A DNA stretch of 64,000 nucleotides from Agrypnia vestita. Taxonomy: Eukaryota > Arthropoda > Insecta > Trichoptera > Phryganeidae. The notes under the pieces are model-generated. The model was given only the letters and a program-made list of their open reading frames with translations. It was not told the DNA's origin and searched no databases. Where the stretch lies: contig JADDOH010002651.1 of the NCBI GenBank assembly GCA_016648135.1, positions 1-64,000 of the forward strand. Reading direction: 5' to 3'. Position numbers and translations under genes: made by a program. This document shows positions 1-11,286 of this stretch, in pieces. The stretch's first letter is position 1, and every line of letters begins with the position of its first letter.

Positions 1-512
1 CAAGTCCGGTGGTCAAACATTAGCTAACTAATCAAAGGAAATTCGAGGGCTTGAAAAATCTCAGTACCATGTATCATGTAATTGTAAACGATATTTGGAT
101 ATGGGGTTAACTCAGGAACCGGCAACAGAAAGATAGAAAGAGATGAAAACTCAATCAATCAATGTCAAAACGACAGGTGCTTACAAATGTTTCCTAGAAC
201 AAAAGACAATTAAAATAATTAATTCTGAGATTTAGACAAACAGAAGGCATTAAATTATTAAAACACTTTCATTCGTTTTACCTGCTGCTGGGAATATTTG
301 AATTCAGCCAAATGACGAACATTAAAGGTTGACGTTTTACGTTTGACATACATGAAGCGCAAAGTAAGGCGCGTGAATCTCTAAGACACGGCGTGTACAC
401 AGGAATGACGTAAGCTGAGAGATGTCTTTAAAGAATCTCATGGGATCAAAATGTCTACCTCACTGTTGGAAATGTCATCCGCAGACATGGGCTATAACAA
501 TGTTACTGCCGG
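1..512. other. Non-coding stretch, nothing recognised
   Basis: AT-rich sequence with no convincing open reading frame, RNA gene or repeat structure on either strand. It ends where the small inverted repeat begins. Confidence 0.5.
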
Positions 513-614
513 CTTTGTATAATAGTAATACTACGACTGTTATTGCGTACTACCGTAATGCGTAATACCGGCGAAACGATAAATTGATGCAGCCGTAGTA
601 TTACTATTACAAAG
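513..614. repeat. Short foldback (MITE-like) element
   Basis: Arms at 513-539 and 590-614 are inverted copies of each other over about 25 bp, with a two-base indel and one substitution. They share the core AATAGTAATACTACG and enclose about 50 bp. The compact 102-bp structure looks like a very small non-autonomous foldback element. I could not find a convincing target-site duplication at the ends, so it could also be a local inverted duplication. Confidence 0.5.
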
Positions 615-1667
615 TAGCGAAGACTGATATTTGTATTTCTTTGGTTTAAAACCCCTGAAATTGATATTGTGTTTGACATCCAAAAATTCTGAAACATACC
701 GCAAATAACCAAAGAGGACATTGCATCTCTTTGAAATCTGGACAATGAGAGGATTGAGCTTAGGGTCGTTCACCACCATCCAAGCTGTGATCCTCTCCAA
801 CTTTCTCCTCGCTTGATAGATTCCTTGATGCATATTCAAAGGAAAAGCACTCGATCGATTCACTTTTATTTCTTAAACGCCAGCTGGTTTATATTGGAAA
901 ACTTTAACGGTGTTTTTATTAGATGAGATTTATATTAAGTTTATGGCTCAACCGAGCATAGAAGTGACTCGCGTAGATTATTTATTATTTGCGTAGAATT
1001 TTGTTTCATATTGCATTAGTATTATTAGTATAATTTAACTCAAACAAATGTAAAAGTAAAGAAATTAAATAAATAAATAAATAAATAAAAATAAAATAAA
1101 TTAATATTTACTAACTTTTTAAGACTTTAAGGTATTTTTTTGGTAAATAAACAACTAAAAATATAAATACTGTATTTAAAAAAACGCATTTTTCTGCAAA
1201 TATCGCTGCTAAATGATTAAATATTTATATATTTTTTTCAATAACCTATAAAAAATTGTATATTGTAATGTATTGTTGCATGCGACGTGAATAGTGGTAC
1301 AGGAATCCCTAAAAATATCTTGATTCTATTAATTATATTTAAAAAGCACACTTAATTGAGCGATGTATAATTTAAATAATTCTAGGTATTAATAAATTTA
1401 AAAAATATATATTTTTTTATAAACTATTTTTGATGCATGTTAAAAATGTAAAAAATATTAATTTTTTCATTAAATAGTGGTGGTTCGTGTAAATTTCAAG
1501 GAACGGCCAATTCAGTATTCGGTTTGGACGCTCGTACAAAGGCCAGCCAAAGCGACCGCTTCCAGAGCATTATTGCCTTTCTACCGTCGGGTTATTTGGT
1601 TTACTCAGACGAACAAGCGAAGTCGCCTTTAAAATAAAAGGAACTTTAAAAATAAATCCCAATTCTT
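615..1667. other. AT-rich non-coding stretch with AAAT microsatellite
   Basis: Very AT-rich. An (AAAT)n run lies at about 1067-1090. A 107-codon minus-strand reading frame at 540-863 overlaps this stretch; its residues match no family I know and it runs through the foldback above, so I do not call it a gene. Confidence 0.5.
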
Positions 1668-2084
1668 TTGAAGATTATTTTCATCAGGATATTGGGTGTA
1701 AACTTCGGTGGTAAATGTGACAAAAATCTGGGCTTTGACGTCATTTTCACGCTGTCTGACAATTTATTTTCTGTGGATAGTAATGACGACATTCCGCTTC
1801 AGTCGAAGGTATTTTTTACCTTGGAAAACCCGACCGTCAGACGAAAACTCGTGGGAGTTTGTGCTTGTAAAATCCTCATCTCACTAAAATTTGCACGTGC
1901 AAAACAGAAGTGCACATATAGCCGAATCACATCTAAGTTTCAGAAGACATGTATGTACTCTGTGATTCCTCTCGTGGAGAGCGGCGAGTGGAGCGTAACT
2001 TTGCGCGGAGAAAGCCATAATTACACAGCCACCGCGCAGTTTGCGTCTTGCGATGGCGGTGACGTGGGGATTCGCCGACATTAA
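1668..2084 (+). CDS. Unrecognised ORF, 138 codons (doubtful gene)
   Basis: An uninterrupted 138-codon frame starting MKIIFIRILG and ending GDVGIRRH. Local GC is higher than in the surrounding DNA, which by itself favours long open frames. It has no signal peptide with a convincing cleavage site, no membrane segment, and no motif I can name. Six cysteines are scattered through it. It has no obvious splice context or neighbouring exon. It could be an exon of a host gene, a relic ORF of a mobile element, or chance. I lean towards chance and list it because it is one of the longest open frames outside recognised repeats. Confidence 0.15.
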   Translation: MKIIFIRILGVNFGGKCDKNLGFDVIFTLSDNLFSVDSNDDIPLQSKVFFTLENPTVRRKLVGVCACKILISLKFARAKQKCTYSRITSKFQKTCMYSVIPLVESGEWSVTLRGESHNYTATAQFASCDGGDVGIRRH

Positions 2085-2267
2085 TATCAGACTCATCTCC
2101 GGATTCATATTAATGAAGAGTCGTGATAAATACGAGACAGTGTTGTGAAATTCTTAGTCTCCTCTCAAAGATGGAGATAAACTTCTTACTTTTGTAATGG
2201 TGAGTGACGTTATTCTATCTAACTAATTTAATAGCAGTTATTTGTGGAGAAATGTAAATATCGTTAG

Positions 2268-2835
2268 ATCTGTACTAATATACATGTATATAAATACATA
2301 AAGAGGTAAAGTTTGTAAGTTTGGATGTAGGAGGTACTCTCGAAAACTACTCATCCGATTTCAAATATTCTTTCACCAATATTAAGAATGTATTTTCAGG
2401 GAGGTTATTGCCTATATATTATCTAGTTAAAATAGAAGGGCTTTTCGTGGTGACCTTTTTTACAACTAAATTCGATGAAAAAACCGTAGAGCTATTGCAT
2501 TGCTTACGAACCTGCCTCAACAGTAAGAAATAAGTGAATGCTTTCTATAGAGAAGTTGTAGAACTCAAAAAGTTAATTAACGAATTGATAATATATTAAT
2601 AAAATATATATTTAAAATAAATTTTAATCTGTCGGGGGTAATTAAAGTGGGTGATGTTAAATTCTTATCAAAATAAAAAAAATTATCGTCAGGAAAATTT
2701 TATGTAGATAAAAATTGCCTTTCACATAACATTGTTTGGACGAGTAGTTTAGATTATATTGATTTTTCAATGATACTCTTATAGTCTCAAACTGAATTCC
2801 ACGTGGGCGAAGCTGCGGGCACATCTGGTATATAA
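2268..2835. repeat. Degraded dispersed repeat of the RTE/SINE-tail type
   Basis: The left part reads like the widespread insect repeat that begins TACTAATAT and continues with AAAGTTTGTAAGTTTG, then a segment like 'AACTACTCATCCGATTT..TTCTTTCACCA'. The right end carries the matching ACGTGGGCGAAGCTGCGGGC motif at about 2801-2820. These two ends are, from general knowledge, the hallmarks of a high-copy insect family associated with RTE-like LINE 3' ends. The copy at 56515-57070 starts with the complementary TAGCTGTTAATACCCGG-type end, that is, in opposite orientation. Short open frames inside (2321-2533 plus, 2657-2908 minus) are not treated as genes. Confidence 0.5.
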
Positions 2836-5605
2836 TAATCTCCCTGTGAAAGTAACTGCTCTTCGTGAATATTTTCAAGGTTGGTAAATAGTGAAATGCG
2901 TTATGCATCAGCCATAATAAATCTCAGGGGATAATTCACTGGTGATGTGAACAGAAATATGCATCCCATATTCTATAAAACAGCAATACCAAACGCATAA
3001 AATAAAATATATTGAATTAATAGCATTGGAATAGTAGCAGTGTTATGTGCTGCTGAGTGCAGATATTCGTATTGAAAAATTCGTATTGAAAAAATACTGA
3101 TTAATTTATGAATGGAAGTCTATCATTCAATCAATTTGGTAACCAAATATAACAATGCAGCGTGACTTGGTTGTTTACGAATTCACCGGGGTATTTTTCA
3201 TTTCAATTATGTTTCAAATGATGGTTATAGTAGAATATATTTTAAATAGTAAGTATCACGTAAAAATCGATTCACCCTCGTACGAATTAAAACATATTTG
3301 GTAATTGCAAATCTGTATTTTCTTTGAATATCACTCGGCGCACGTGGACAGCCATCTTAGCCACCACAAGCTCTTTCTTCATCTTTCGGGTGATCTGCTC
3401 GTTTGCCATTCTGCTGACCCTCCTGCCATCAGTGACGTCTTCTGCTTCTGCCTCGTGAATAAATCCATATTTACATTGGCTTACAGCTTAAATTATGATA
3501 GTCCTATGCGGTATCCATATCTCTGAGGATTGTTCTTAAAAGTGAATTTTTTTTCCGGACATTTTCAATTCAGATTTGGTTTTGTTGATAGGTATTATTT
3601 CGTTTTGACGCGACTTCATTGATTATAAAAAATGAATTGCTCGATTTTAGAGACAAAATATTACTTTTGTGCCAGGATTAATGGTTGGCTGCGCAATGTA
3701 TCGTCCAGGAGAGCAGAGCAGCGAGTAGCGAGGACTCGGCCCGGGTGCGGGTTCTCTCCAAGCCGGCGGGAAAGAATCCGGCGATGAAATGTGGCGATAA
3801 CGGCGTCATTTGCTTACTTCGTTTTTAATTAAAGTGTAAGAGGGAAACGTTTATCACGACGTTAACGGCGAAAATTCAGTGGGCAAAATAAAATTAAAAA
3901 AGCAGAAAGAAAACATTTTTGAATATTATTATCGCGGGGATATTTTAATTTGTTATTCCAGAGTTGAATGCTGCGGGGAAACCACGAGCTCGGAAATTTC
4001 AGGCGACGCGACAATTTTTCTCTTATCTGATGTAATAATGCTTTATAATGTTATTCCAAATGAGAAAATGTTTAATATTTTTTATTATATCAGGCGAATT
4101 TTTAGAGAATTTATGGCAAATACCCAAATTTGAAGCAAAAAAAGATTATTCAAATCCGTTTATGAACAAGGGAAACAAGCGAAACGGGAAAGTAGAAAGA
4201 CATAAAAACTGAAATCTAAGTACAAAACGTTAGATTTTAGAACTGACGAATTGGTTTAAATAAATATTTATTTAGAAATGTTAGACAAACAGAAGGTATG
4301 AAAATACAAATAGTAATTCAATTTTAATTGCGGCGTTTATTAATTATTTCAGATTATTTGTGTTTTGAATGATTTTTTTGTTTTATAAGTTATTTTACGT
4401 TTTAATTTTGTAAATTGTACGTTAATTAAAGTTAATTTTTTTTGTTTAGCTTGCACTGTTTGATACAACGGATGGATAATATTTTTTACATATCTGATTA
4501 CACTTAACCCAGTAAACTACATAAATACTTAAAAATAAAATTAAAATTTTACAATTCGTACTCGCTGTGTATTCTTAAATAAATAAAGTAAATCAAACAC
4601 TCGATCTTCGCTGTTTCGCACCGCAGTGCGTCATACAACATACCATCCTCGAGGAGACCCTGGCTTCGCAAAATACAAATGATTTAGCATCAGCAGTGAA
4701 AGCATTCATCCATGGCTTCGGATCAGCATCAGAGCTTTGGGATCAGCCAACCACAAGCGGAGTTGGAACAGCAGAAAATATGTGAATCTGCGGTGAAAAA
4801 CTACGGCAATATTTTCTATTTTTTTAATTTACTTGTTTATGTACAGGAAACTAACAATACAAATAAAATCAGATTGCATTTGAATATTAAGTAGTACAAG
4901 TTTTACAGAATCAACAATATATGTATTCAAATTTAATAACAATAACTTAAAATATACAAAAAATAATAATTATTATGTTATAATTATTATTAAGGAAAAA
5001 CCGAGAAAGTCCCATGATTGGAAGGGCCGCGGGGCTGTCATGAGTTAACTTACTAAGAAGGATGTAAGTATGCGGTGGGTTGCTTTCAAAGATAGTGAAT
5101 CTAAGTAACAAACTTTATATTTTTAAACCCTCACTCCGCAAACGGATTTCAATATAAAATAGGAATATTCTGCAAAATGAAAGGAATCTTTCATAAAATT
5201 TCGTATACGTGATATCATATTTTCTACATAATAATGGATTTATGTTCAAATTCTAAAGTTAATGTAAACATTCTTCTTAAAAAATTTAATTATAACGGGA
5301 ATGAATTTATTCTATTATATATTTAGGTACATTATGAGTAAATAATACTCATTAAATGAATACTAAATTGTAATCAAAACGTTAAGAATTTTCATTAATT
5401 AATGTAAAGGAAGATGTGGCGAATCAATACTGTATGTATCTAGTATACCTATATATTAATTTACAAAAATAATTTTTAGCATTAAGAATAGAAAACAAGT
5501 ATCAATTTAAAACAATAATTTATGGAATAATAATGAAATATTAACGAGCGAATTATTTTATTTTATTTTAACATTCATTTTTGACTTAGATATGTTTATA
5601 TATAC
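2836..5605. other. Mostly unannotatable non-coding stretch
   Basis: No recognised gene or repeat. Two local departures from the AT-rich background are noted. A GC-richer segment lies at about 3690-3850. A short open frame at about 4571-4753 (plus strand) reads as plausible protein, including ILEETLASQ and AFIHGFGSASELWDQ, before a stop; I do not recognise it. A 13-bp tandem duplication (ATTCGTATTGAAA) sits at about 3066-3092. Confidence 0.4.
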
Positions 5606-5907
5606 TGTTACGTGGCGTGGCTCGCTCGAAACATGAAATGGCACAACTCGTAAAATAAATCTTTTATTATCGCTTGTACATTATCTCTCACATTTTACAA
5701 TCGCTCGCAACGCAATACTACTGCTATTTTTTATTCAAACACAAAAGAACAGCTGTCTTTTGTTTTTCTACTCGGGTAAGAACCCTTCCATTTCTTCGTT
5801 ATTTATTAATCATGTTAGTTCTTATTTCAACCACCGGCCTGCCGTTCTGCGCATGTGACACTTTTCTATGGAACTGTCAAATGTCAACGAACAGCTCGTT
5901 ACAATAC
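5602..5907 (-). mobile_element. Solo LTR, Gypsy-like, with 4-bp target duplication
   Basis: The 298-bp element at 5606-5903 begins TGTTACG and ends CGTTACA, giving the TG...CA ends typical of LTRs. It is flanked on both sides by ATAC (5602-5605 and 5904-5907), a 4-bp duplication as made by many Ty3/Gypsy integrases. No primer-binding site or coding region lies next to it, so it is a solo LTR left by recombination. I prefer the minus orientation because AATAAA-like signals (around 5655-5670, read in reverse) then fall towards the 3' side. The family is not identified. Confidence 0.75.
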
Positions 5908-6271
5908 TCTTGTAACTTTTTTTTCTCCCAGAAACATTGTTTTAGCGATTGCGTTAGTGAATTTCTTGGTTTTAGTGTATATCCATATTTTTTTAGTACC
6001 GAGATGTAATGATTCTTCTATAGAATTTATATATGAGCGATAGCAGACACAAATACTATTTTTAACGTGAGATCTTAGCATAGAAAAGGTTTCATAATTT
6101 CTAGAATTGCCGTATTTTATGATTTTTTTTTCTATATTTTTCTTTTTTGCAGAGCTAGTGTCTTAATGCACTGCTAAACCAACATGGGCAATTTGAGTTC
6201 AAGATCTTTTTTGTGGAGTGTATCGAGCTATTATCTCCCATAATTTATTATAAAATAAGTTAAGAGAATCG
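5908..6271. other. Non-coding stretch
   Basis: AT-rich spacer between the solo LTR and the SINE; nothing recognised. Confidence 0.5.
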
Positions 6272-6375
6272 TTGCAACGAGTAGCTTGTTGGTCTTGTGG
6301 TTAGGACACTCGCCTCGTGATCCAAAGGTCGCAGGTTCGAACCTAGCAATTTAGTCCTATTTTCGTAGCACAAGA
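6272..6375 (+). mobile_element. tRNA-derived SINE
   Basis: A tRNA-like head with an A-box region (TTGGTCTTGTGGTTAGGA, about 6289-6306) and a B-box-like GGTTCGAACC at about 6334-6343, correctly spaced for an internal RNA polymerase III promoter. The acceptor arms do not pair, so this is not a functional tRNA gene. It differs in sequence from the other SINE heads in the window. Confidence 0.65.
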
Positions 6376-6459
6376 GTTTAGTTCAGTTTGAAAATAGTTA
6401 GAATATTGATGTGACACGTATTTCGTGTTCTCATCTCTATTTAAAAAAAAAATTTGATT

Positions 6460-7160
6460 CATTTCAGACTAATCAATTTGAGCTAAGTCGTTATTACATT
6501 TGGTGTAGTCAATTTTACGGAAGTTATATGCAGTATGATTTTAAAAGTGTTGTAAAAAGTTTTCCCGATTAATCATCGTATTTATTTGGACCGGGGGATG
6601 AAATTTGTCAACCCTTACCAGAGCAATATTAAATCCAACATTTTGGCGTTATAATTGGTTATTGAATTAAATTGTGGAAGATTGGTTATAGATAGGAACT
6701 GCACGAAGTCCTTGGCTTTGAAATCAACTGGACTGAGCGGGATCAGTCCGGTTCCAGAAGTTGAAAAATCTCAGAAGTCCAGAAGTCAGAAAATCTCCAA
6801 GTAGTATGTTGCGTGTTCTTCGTGTTGTTTTGAGGAAATCAATTTGGCACTTAATAAATACTGTAGTCGAGATATCAAGCGGTATATACACAACTCCTGT
6901 ATTGATTGGTGTAATATTATTTTTTTCTTTGATTGAGATCCAAAGGTCCTCAAATTTCGTAGAGTTCGTTCCGCTGGTTTACTGAGAATGACTTCTTAGT
7001 TGCTAACAAAACTCCACCTCCATCTTTCCTTAGCACTTTCCATCCATCCTTAGCAAACTGATAACTATCTCGATCGCGTCTGAAAGTCATGTATTTTGCG
7101 TCAAACAGATAATGTCATACACTGTTTAGAATTTCTGTGTAACACTCATTAAGCTTAGTC
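6460..7160 (-). pseudogene. LINE ORF2 endonuclease fragment
   Basis: Across two or three frames the minus strand spells conserved endonuclease blocks in the right order: FRRDRDS, then KDGGGVLLA, then LWISIKEKNNITPINTGVVY, then NILLGDF (the GDF of the catalytic domain), then QFNSITNYNAKMLDLIL, and a final NFRKIDYTKCNNDLAQID block. This order matches EEP-type endonucleases of CR1/L2/Jockey-group elements, which nick genomic DNA to prime reverse transcription. The reverse transcriptase domain is absent. The 135-codon plus-strand frame at 7169-7576 is an antisense shadow of this element. Confidence 0.75.
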
Positions 7161-7913
7161 CTCAGACCATGAACTTTCTGATAAAAAGAGCCATTATGAA
7201 CGCTCACAAACATATTAAAAACTTGATGGACAGTCTTTTAATTTATTGCGAATGTTGTAATGCATGCAGCTTGGGAACTGATATTACTAGCAATTGTTCG
7301 TCTTTCCCAATAAAAATTCATCCATCCTTGGTCAAGACGAATTTTAATTGTTTACTTTTTGCCATTTATCTAGTTGTTGAATGTATAGTCTTATTATATA
7401 AGGAGAAAGATGCTCACAGTCATACATATGTCGGGGAAGTTTCCTGTAAACCTATGTGCGATACGTTAGGTTTGATGGACGTATTATTTTTGTTGTACGT
7501 CTTCACATCTGAGAGAATGTTGTCCTGGATTCTGCCATTTTTGAGATTATATTCCGAGATCTTACGCTCGTACTAAATTGTCGTTGAACCCGACGCCAGT
7601 ATTTGATCGTTCTTTATGTTGGCTGACACGCTTGTGCATATTTTTGAAACAGTATCTAAAAGATTTTCCTGACGATTTTCAGGCACCATCTGTATCTCGA
7701 GGTTACAGTTGCGGCTTGTCTGTTCCATACCATCCAGTTTGCTTTCCAGTCTTTGGTGACTTTCTCGAAGCTTTGATTTGATAGATTCCAGTTTTTTAAC
7801 ACGAGCAGTGCTTTAAATATCTGCTTTATTGAGACGGTCCTACTATTAGATAGATATTCAATAGAAATTGTGATGTCTTCTAGGCCAGATATGTTGTCAT
7901 TGATATGGTCAAG

Positions 7914-8207
7914 TTATATATCAATATTTTTATTTAATTCATACATAAAATTATCAAAGTTTTGGTCGATGTATTTCTGTAACACTTCCAGTTGAGAATC
8001 CTCTAGTAACTGTGTCGGGGTTGTCATAACGTTAGGCTGGTTGGGTTTGCATAGTATACACTTGCATTTTTGATGATTCATCTGGAGCATTTTTTTAAAC
8101 GTCTCTTCCGTAAAGCCTTGACAGGAAAAGTGGAAATCATTACCATATTTGATGCATTTAAAAAAAATTTCGGATTGCATTTTATAATTGCAATGCTTAA
8201 AATTCAT
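7914..8207 (-). pseudogene. LINE ORF1 N-terminus with PHD-like zinc finger
   Basis: A 97-codon open stretch. Residues about 17-55 carry FKCIKYGNDFHFSCQGF followed by KCKCILC, which fits the C..C...FH..C...C..C pattern of PHD-like fingers found in ORF1 of some CR1/Jockey-group LINEs; one expected cysteine appears as tyrosine. ORF1 proteins package the element RNA; PHD-like fingers are thought to mediate protein or chromatin contacts. Downstream (7180-7910) the rest of ORF1 continues in mixed frames, including the segment SPYIIRLYIQQLDKWQK. Truncated and frameshifted, so a pseudogene. Confidence 0.65.
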
Positions 8208-8712
8208 GTTAAATACGGAGATTCCAATAGCAAATGTGTGATGATCGGGATAGATACAGATTGAATAAATTCAGAAAATCTAAAAATAATAACATTTGCA
8301 AAACCAAGTACGGACATCAAAAATATATTCCTTCTCTTTGAATCGTTTAAAAGTAAAATCATGATATATTTCTTCTCGGAGTTTTACGCATTGCAAGAGG
8401 CTGACAAATTTCGAATACTCAGCTATACAAATATTATTCCTAGGATATTTAGTGTACCATAGATATAATTCTGTGTTAAATTAATATTGTTTATTGCTGT
8501 ATTTATAAACTCGACCTGACTCTTAATCGGAACAGTAAGTCTCAGGTGTAACGGGTGCTTTACTTATTTTTAACGGGCTAAACCTATCACAGGCGTTGAA
8601 CCAATCAGGAATATAGTAATGACAGAATCGGACTAATGGGAGCGGCCGAGGGCCGCAACTGCACAGCGTGGCTTCGAAAAAGGAAAGGGGATTACGGAGT
8701 GACGACACAATC

Positions 8713-8741
8713 TATAAGAGGAGCGGATGCGCTATGCTCAG
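8713..8741 (+). promoter_or_regulatory. TATA + initiator core promoter, copy 1
   Basis: TATAAGA at 8713-8719 and a TCAG initiator at 8738-8741. The distance from the first T of TATA to the A of TCAG is 27 nt, the same as in the other two copies. This matches arthropod RNA polymerase II core promoter geometry. Confidence 0.6.
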
Positions 8742-8742
8742 C

Positions 8743-8975
8743 CCTTCTGTTCGAGAACATCATTTGCGGGCGAAGGTGATGTCCGAGTTACTACAGCCAG
8801 AGACTCTAGTCGGGGACCATCATCTGCAGACGGAGGCGCTGTCCAAGTCACTATAGCCTGGAGCTCAGTTCGAGAATATTATTTGTGGACGAAGGCACTG
8901 CCCAAATTACTACAGACTTCAGTTGGAGATTATTATTTGCGGACGGAGCTGCTGTCCAATTCACTACAGCCTGAA
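8743..8975 (+). repeat. Promoter-proximal minisatellite, 4 units
   Basis: Four diverged units of about 55-59 bp starting at about 8743, 8802, 8861 and 8916. Each has a TCAGTTCGAGAAC-like head and a GGACGGAGGCGCTGTCCAA-like middle. It lies immediately downstream of the predicted start site. Open frames that run through it are by-products of the repeat. Confidence 0.75.
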
Positions 8976-10848
8976 GAGAGCCAGACTTGCGGTCGCGACG
9001 TGTGGAAAGATCTACCATTCAACAGCACCAGCGAGGATCATACCGCCACAGTGTGTAACAGCTAAGAATCACATTTATATTGTCTATTACGGTTAATTAT
9101 TTCACTACCGAAATATATTTATTTTGGGAAGATTTGAGTTCGGAGTAATGTGTGTAAATAATATCACGATTGCTTGGGTGATATTAGTCCAAATTGTACG
9201 AGAATGCCTTCCGAACGAATATATTTTGATACATGGGGATTTTCATACTGTCTGTATTAACAATTGATTATAAGGAGTTCTAAAGGAAGTACTTAAATTC
9301 ATTATAATAATAGTCTCCAACTCTTCTATGATTTTAATACCTCGTGATATTCAGCTTAATAAGTAGCTTCAGAACGACGAGTAAAGGATAGAATTGGGGA
9401 GATCTAACTAAAGATTGGAGGATATCTGGTTTGTGTTTGCCTAGCTGGGTGGGGCGTAGATGCTCTGTCGGCACTTGGGCGTGGAACTTGCACAAGCTCC
9501 AATAGGGGGTCCTTAAAGGCCGAACTCTTCTTGTTGCTCGGGGTCGTCAATAAACCGACCATTTATCCTCTTCCGGCGCAAAACCACATAACCAACAAAA
9601 GGTTCCCTCTGTCTCTGAAAGAATTTTCGTGCTTAAATGCTGTAAAACCTTAATAGAAAACATTAACTTTTATTGCATCATTTGTGAGAAGGACAGAGCC
9701 AGATATAGTATAAAAACCATTTACTCATATGGATTAGATAGGATAATATAAATATGTTACTAACACTCTAAAATTTGACCATAATAAATGTTACGAGATG
9801 CAGCATCGTAGGACGCCATTTTGAAATAAAATTGCACAATAATTTGAAACATTGCTGACTATGCCCGCAAAGGAGGCTAATGTCATCATCAAGTCGTACC
9901 AAAACAGTACATGATACCTCAAATATAGCCTAAAAAAGAATACGGTCATCTCAATTATAGGTCTAAAAAAGGCTTCACAAGACCACATCTCGTAAAGAAG
10001 AGATAATATCTCAGGATGCAGTATGTTCCAAAGTAGGAACCAGGGGGGTCATTAGTCACTTAGGAAGTTGACCACCGGGTCTAGGCGGGCGCGGGGCCTA
10101 GACCCCTCTCCCAGAAAATATGCTGGGGGTGTATGTTAAGATTTAGTATTCAAAAGAAAACTATTATTTCATATAAAATCACGGTCTATTATAGCATTCC
10201 TTGGAACAAACTGTTCCCCGAGACCTTGTCTATATATTCATAAAGAAGTTTCACCTCAAATGTTTTATTTCGTAGATACTAAAAATATGTATTCTTATCC
10301 CACGGAATTAATATGAACAGGTTCACGCACGTTGTAGACGAAGCCATTCAAGTTAAGAAAAATTCCAATATAAAGCGTTTATAATTGTTAATTTCGATAT
10401 TATTTAATATGTGAATTTTTCCCTTTACGCCGTTCGAACAATTTTTACTGTGATGTCCCCCCCAAGTGAAGACATTTTATTTCTTTTAGACGAATTCTAT
10501 TTGGTGAACATATTTTTTATCGTAACAAAAAATGGAGGTATAGATTGTTAGGCTCCTTAGATTTTTATATTACGTGTTATTACGCAATTGTTTCCAACAC
10601 TGCTTCTCTAAAGAATTTGTAGTTAATACGGACACAACAGGGCCCTTCTTCCACTAGACGATTAATTTGCCAAACAAGCGACGTATAACGTATATTATAG
10701 ATTATATATATCGAGTTTCAATTGCAATTATTATTTCTAGTAAGGGTTTTGTAATTGAGTATCGGTGCCAGGTTCCATTATGAGGCGAAAATAGTTCATA
10801 TTTATAGCTCGCCCAGTAATTTGTATTTCTGACGCATAAGAGATAGCA

Positions 10849-11286
10849 TTTTTAATCCCTTTCTTTTAACTCGTAGCGTCTGGTTGGTTGCTTGTCTGAC
10901 GAAAAAACTTTGGATCAATTTTTAACCCTTTTCCCGTGATTCAATCGTGCTAAAACTTTGCAAGCAGACTCGTGGCGACTTTAAAAAAGATCGATAAAAT
11001 TTTTCGTTAAAAAAACCCAATAATTATAGTATAATTTTGGATTTTTAGAAATTTTTAATTGTTTTTTCCTACAACTGAGTAAGTTGTATGAAGAGACTGC
11101 GAGGCATCTGGTAGACACTAAACCTGATTATAGTATAATTTTGGATTTTTGGAAATTTTTTATTACTCCCTTTCGTAGCGTCGCCCGACCGAAACCCAAC
11201 GCGTAAGTTAAGCGCCAAACCAGTTTCCACTAGTAAATGAGAAAGAGAGTATAATAAAAACTTGGGTTTTATGGGTTAGTTTTTAA
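10849..11286 (-). mobile_element. Nested dispersed repeat in long-repeat copy 1, with 7-bp target duplication
   Basis: The insert at 10856-11279 is flanked by TTTTTAA on both sides (10849-10855 and 11280-11286). Long-repeat copy 2 has the uninterrupted site (GCATTTTAAGAAATAT near 25874), so the boundaries are defined by an empty-site paralogue. In minus orientation it starts CTAACCCATAAAACCCAAG and ends GTTAAAAGAAAGGGA, matching the copies at 27951-28466. It contains an internal direct duplication of ATTATAGTATAATTTTGGA (about 11024 and 11128). Probably a SINE or LINE 3' fragment; family unknown. Confidence 0.8.

Larger units (their letters stand above)
6460..8236 (-). mobile_element. Degenerate Jockey/CR1-like LINE (ORF1 plus endonuclease part of ORF2)
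   Basis: Read on the minus strand this is the 5' half of a non-LTR retrotransposon. A zinc-finger ORF1 comes first and the start of ORF2 with an apurinic-type endonuclease follows. The reverse transcriptase and 3' end are missing. The reading frame is broken by many shifts and stops, so it is long dead. Its 5' edge abuts the first copy of the long promoter-bearing repeat at 8237, suggesting that repeat inserted beside or into its 5' end. Confidence 0.75.

Noticed and set aside
6272..6350. Functional tRNA gene
   Set aside because: A- and B-box present but no pairing acceptor stem and a poor anticodon arm; better as a SINE head. The same applies to the other tRNA-like heads.
7169..7576. 135-codon plus-strand frame
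   Set aside because: Antisense to the LINE ORF1/ORF2 relic on the minus strand; no motif of its own.
8743..8975. CRISPR-like array
   Set aside because: The repeats are contiguous and diverged with no unique spacers, and the DNA is eukaryotic.
8668..9065. Overlapping plus-strand open frames of 62 and 112 codons
   Set aside because: They run through the minisatellite of long-repeat copy 1; the coding appearance comes from the repeated unit. Copies 2 and 3 do not keep the frame.
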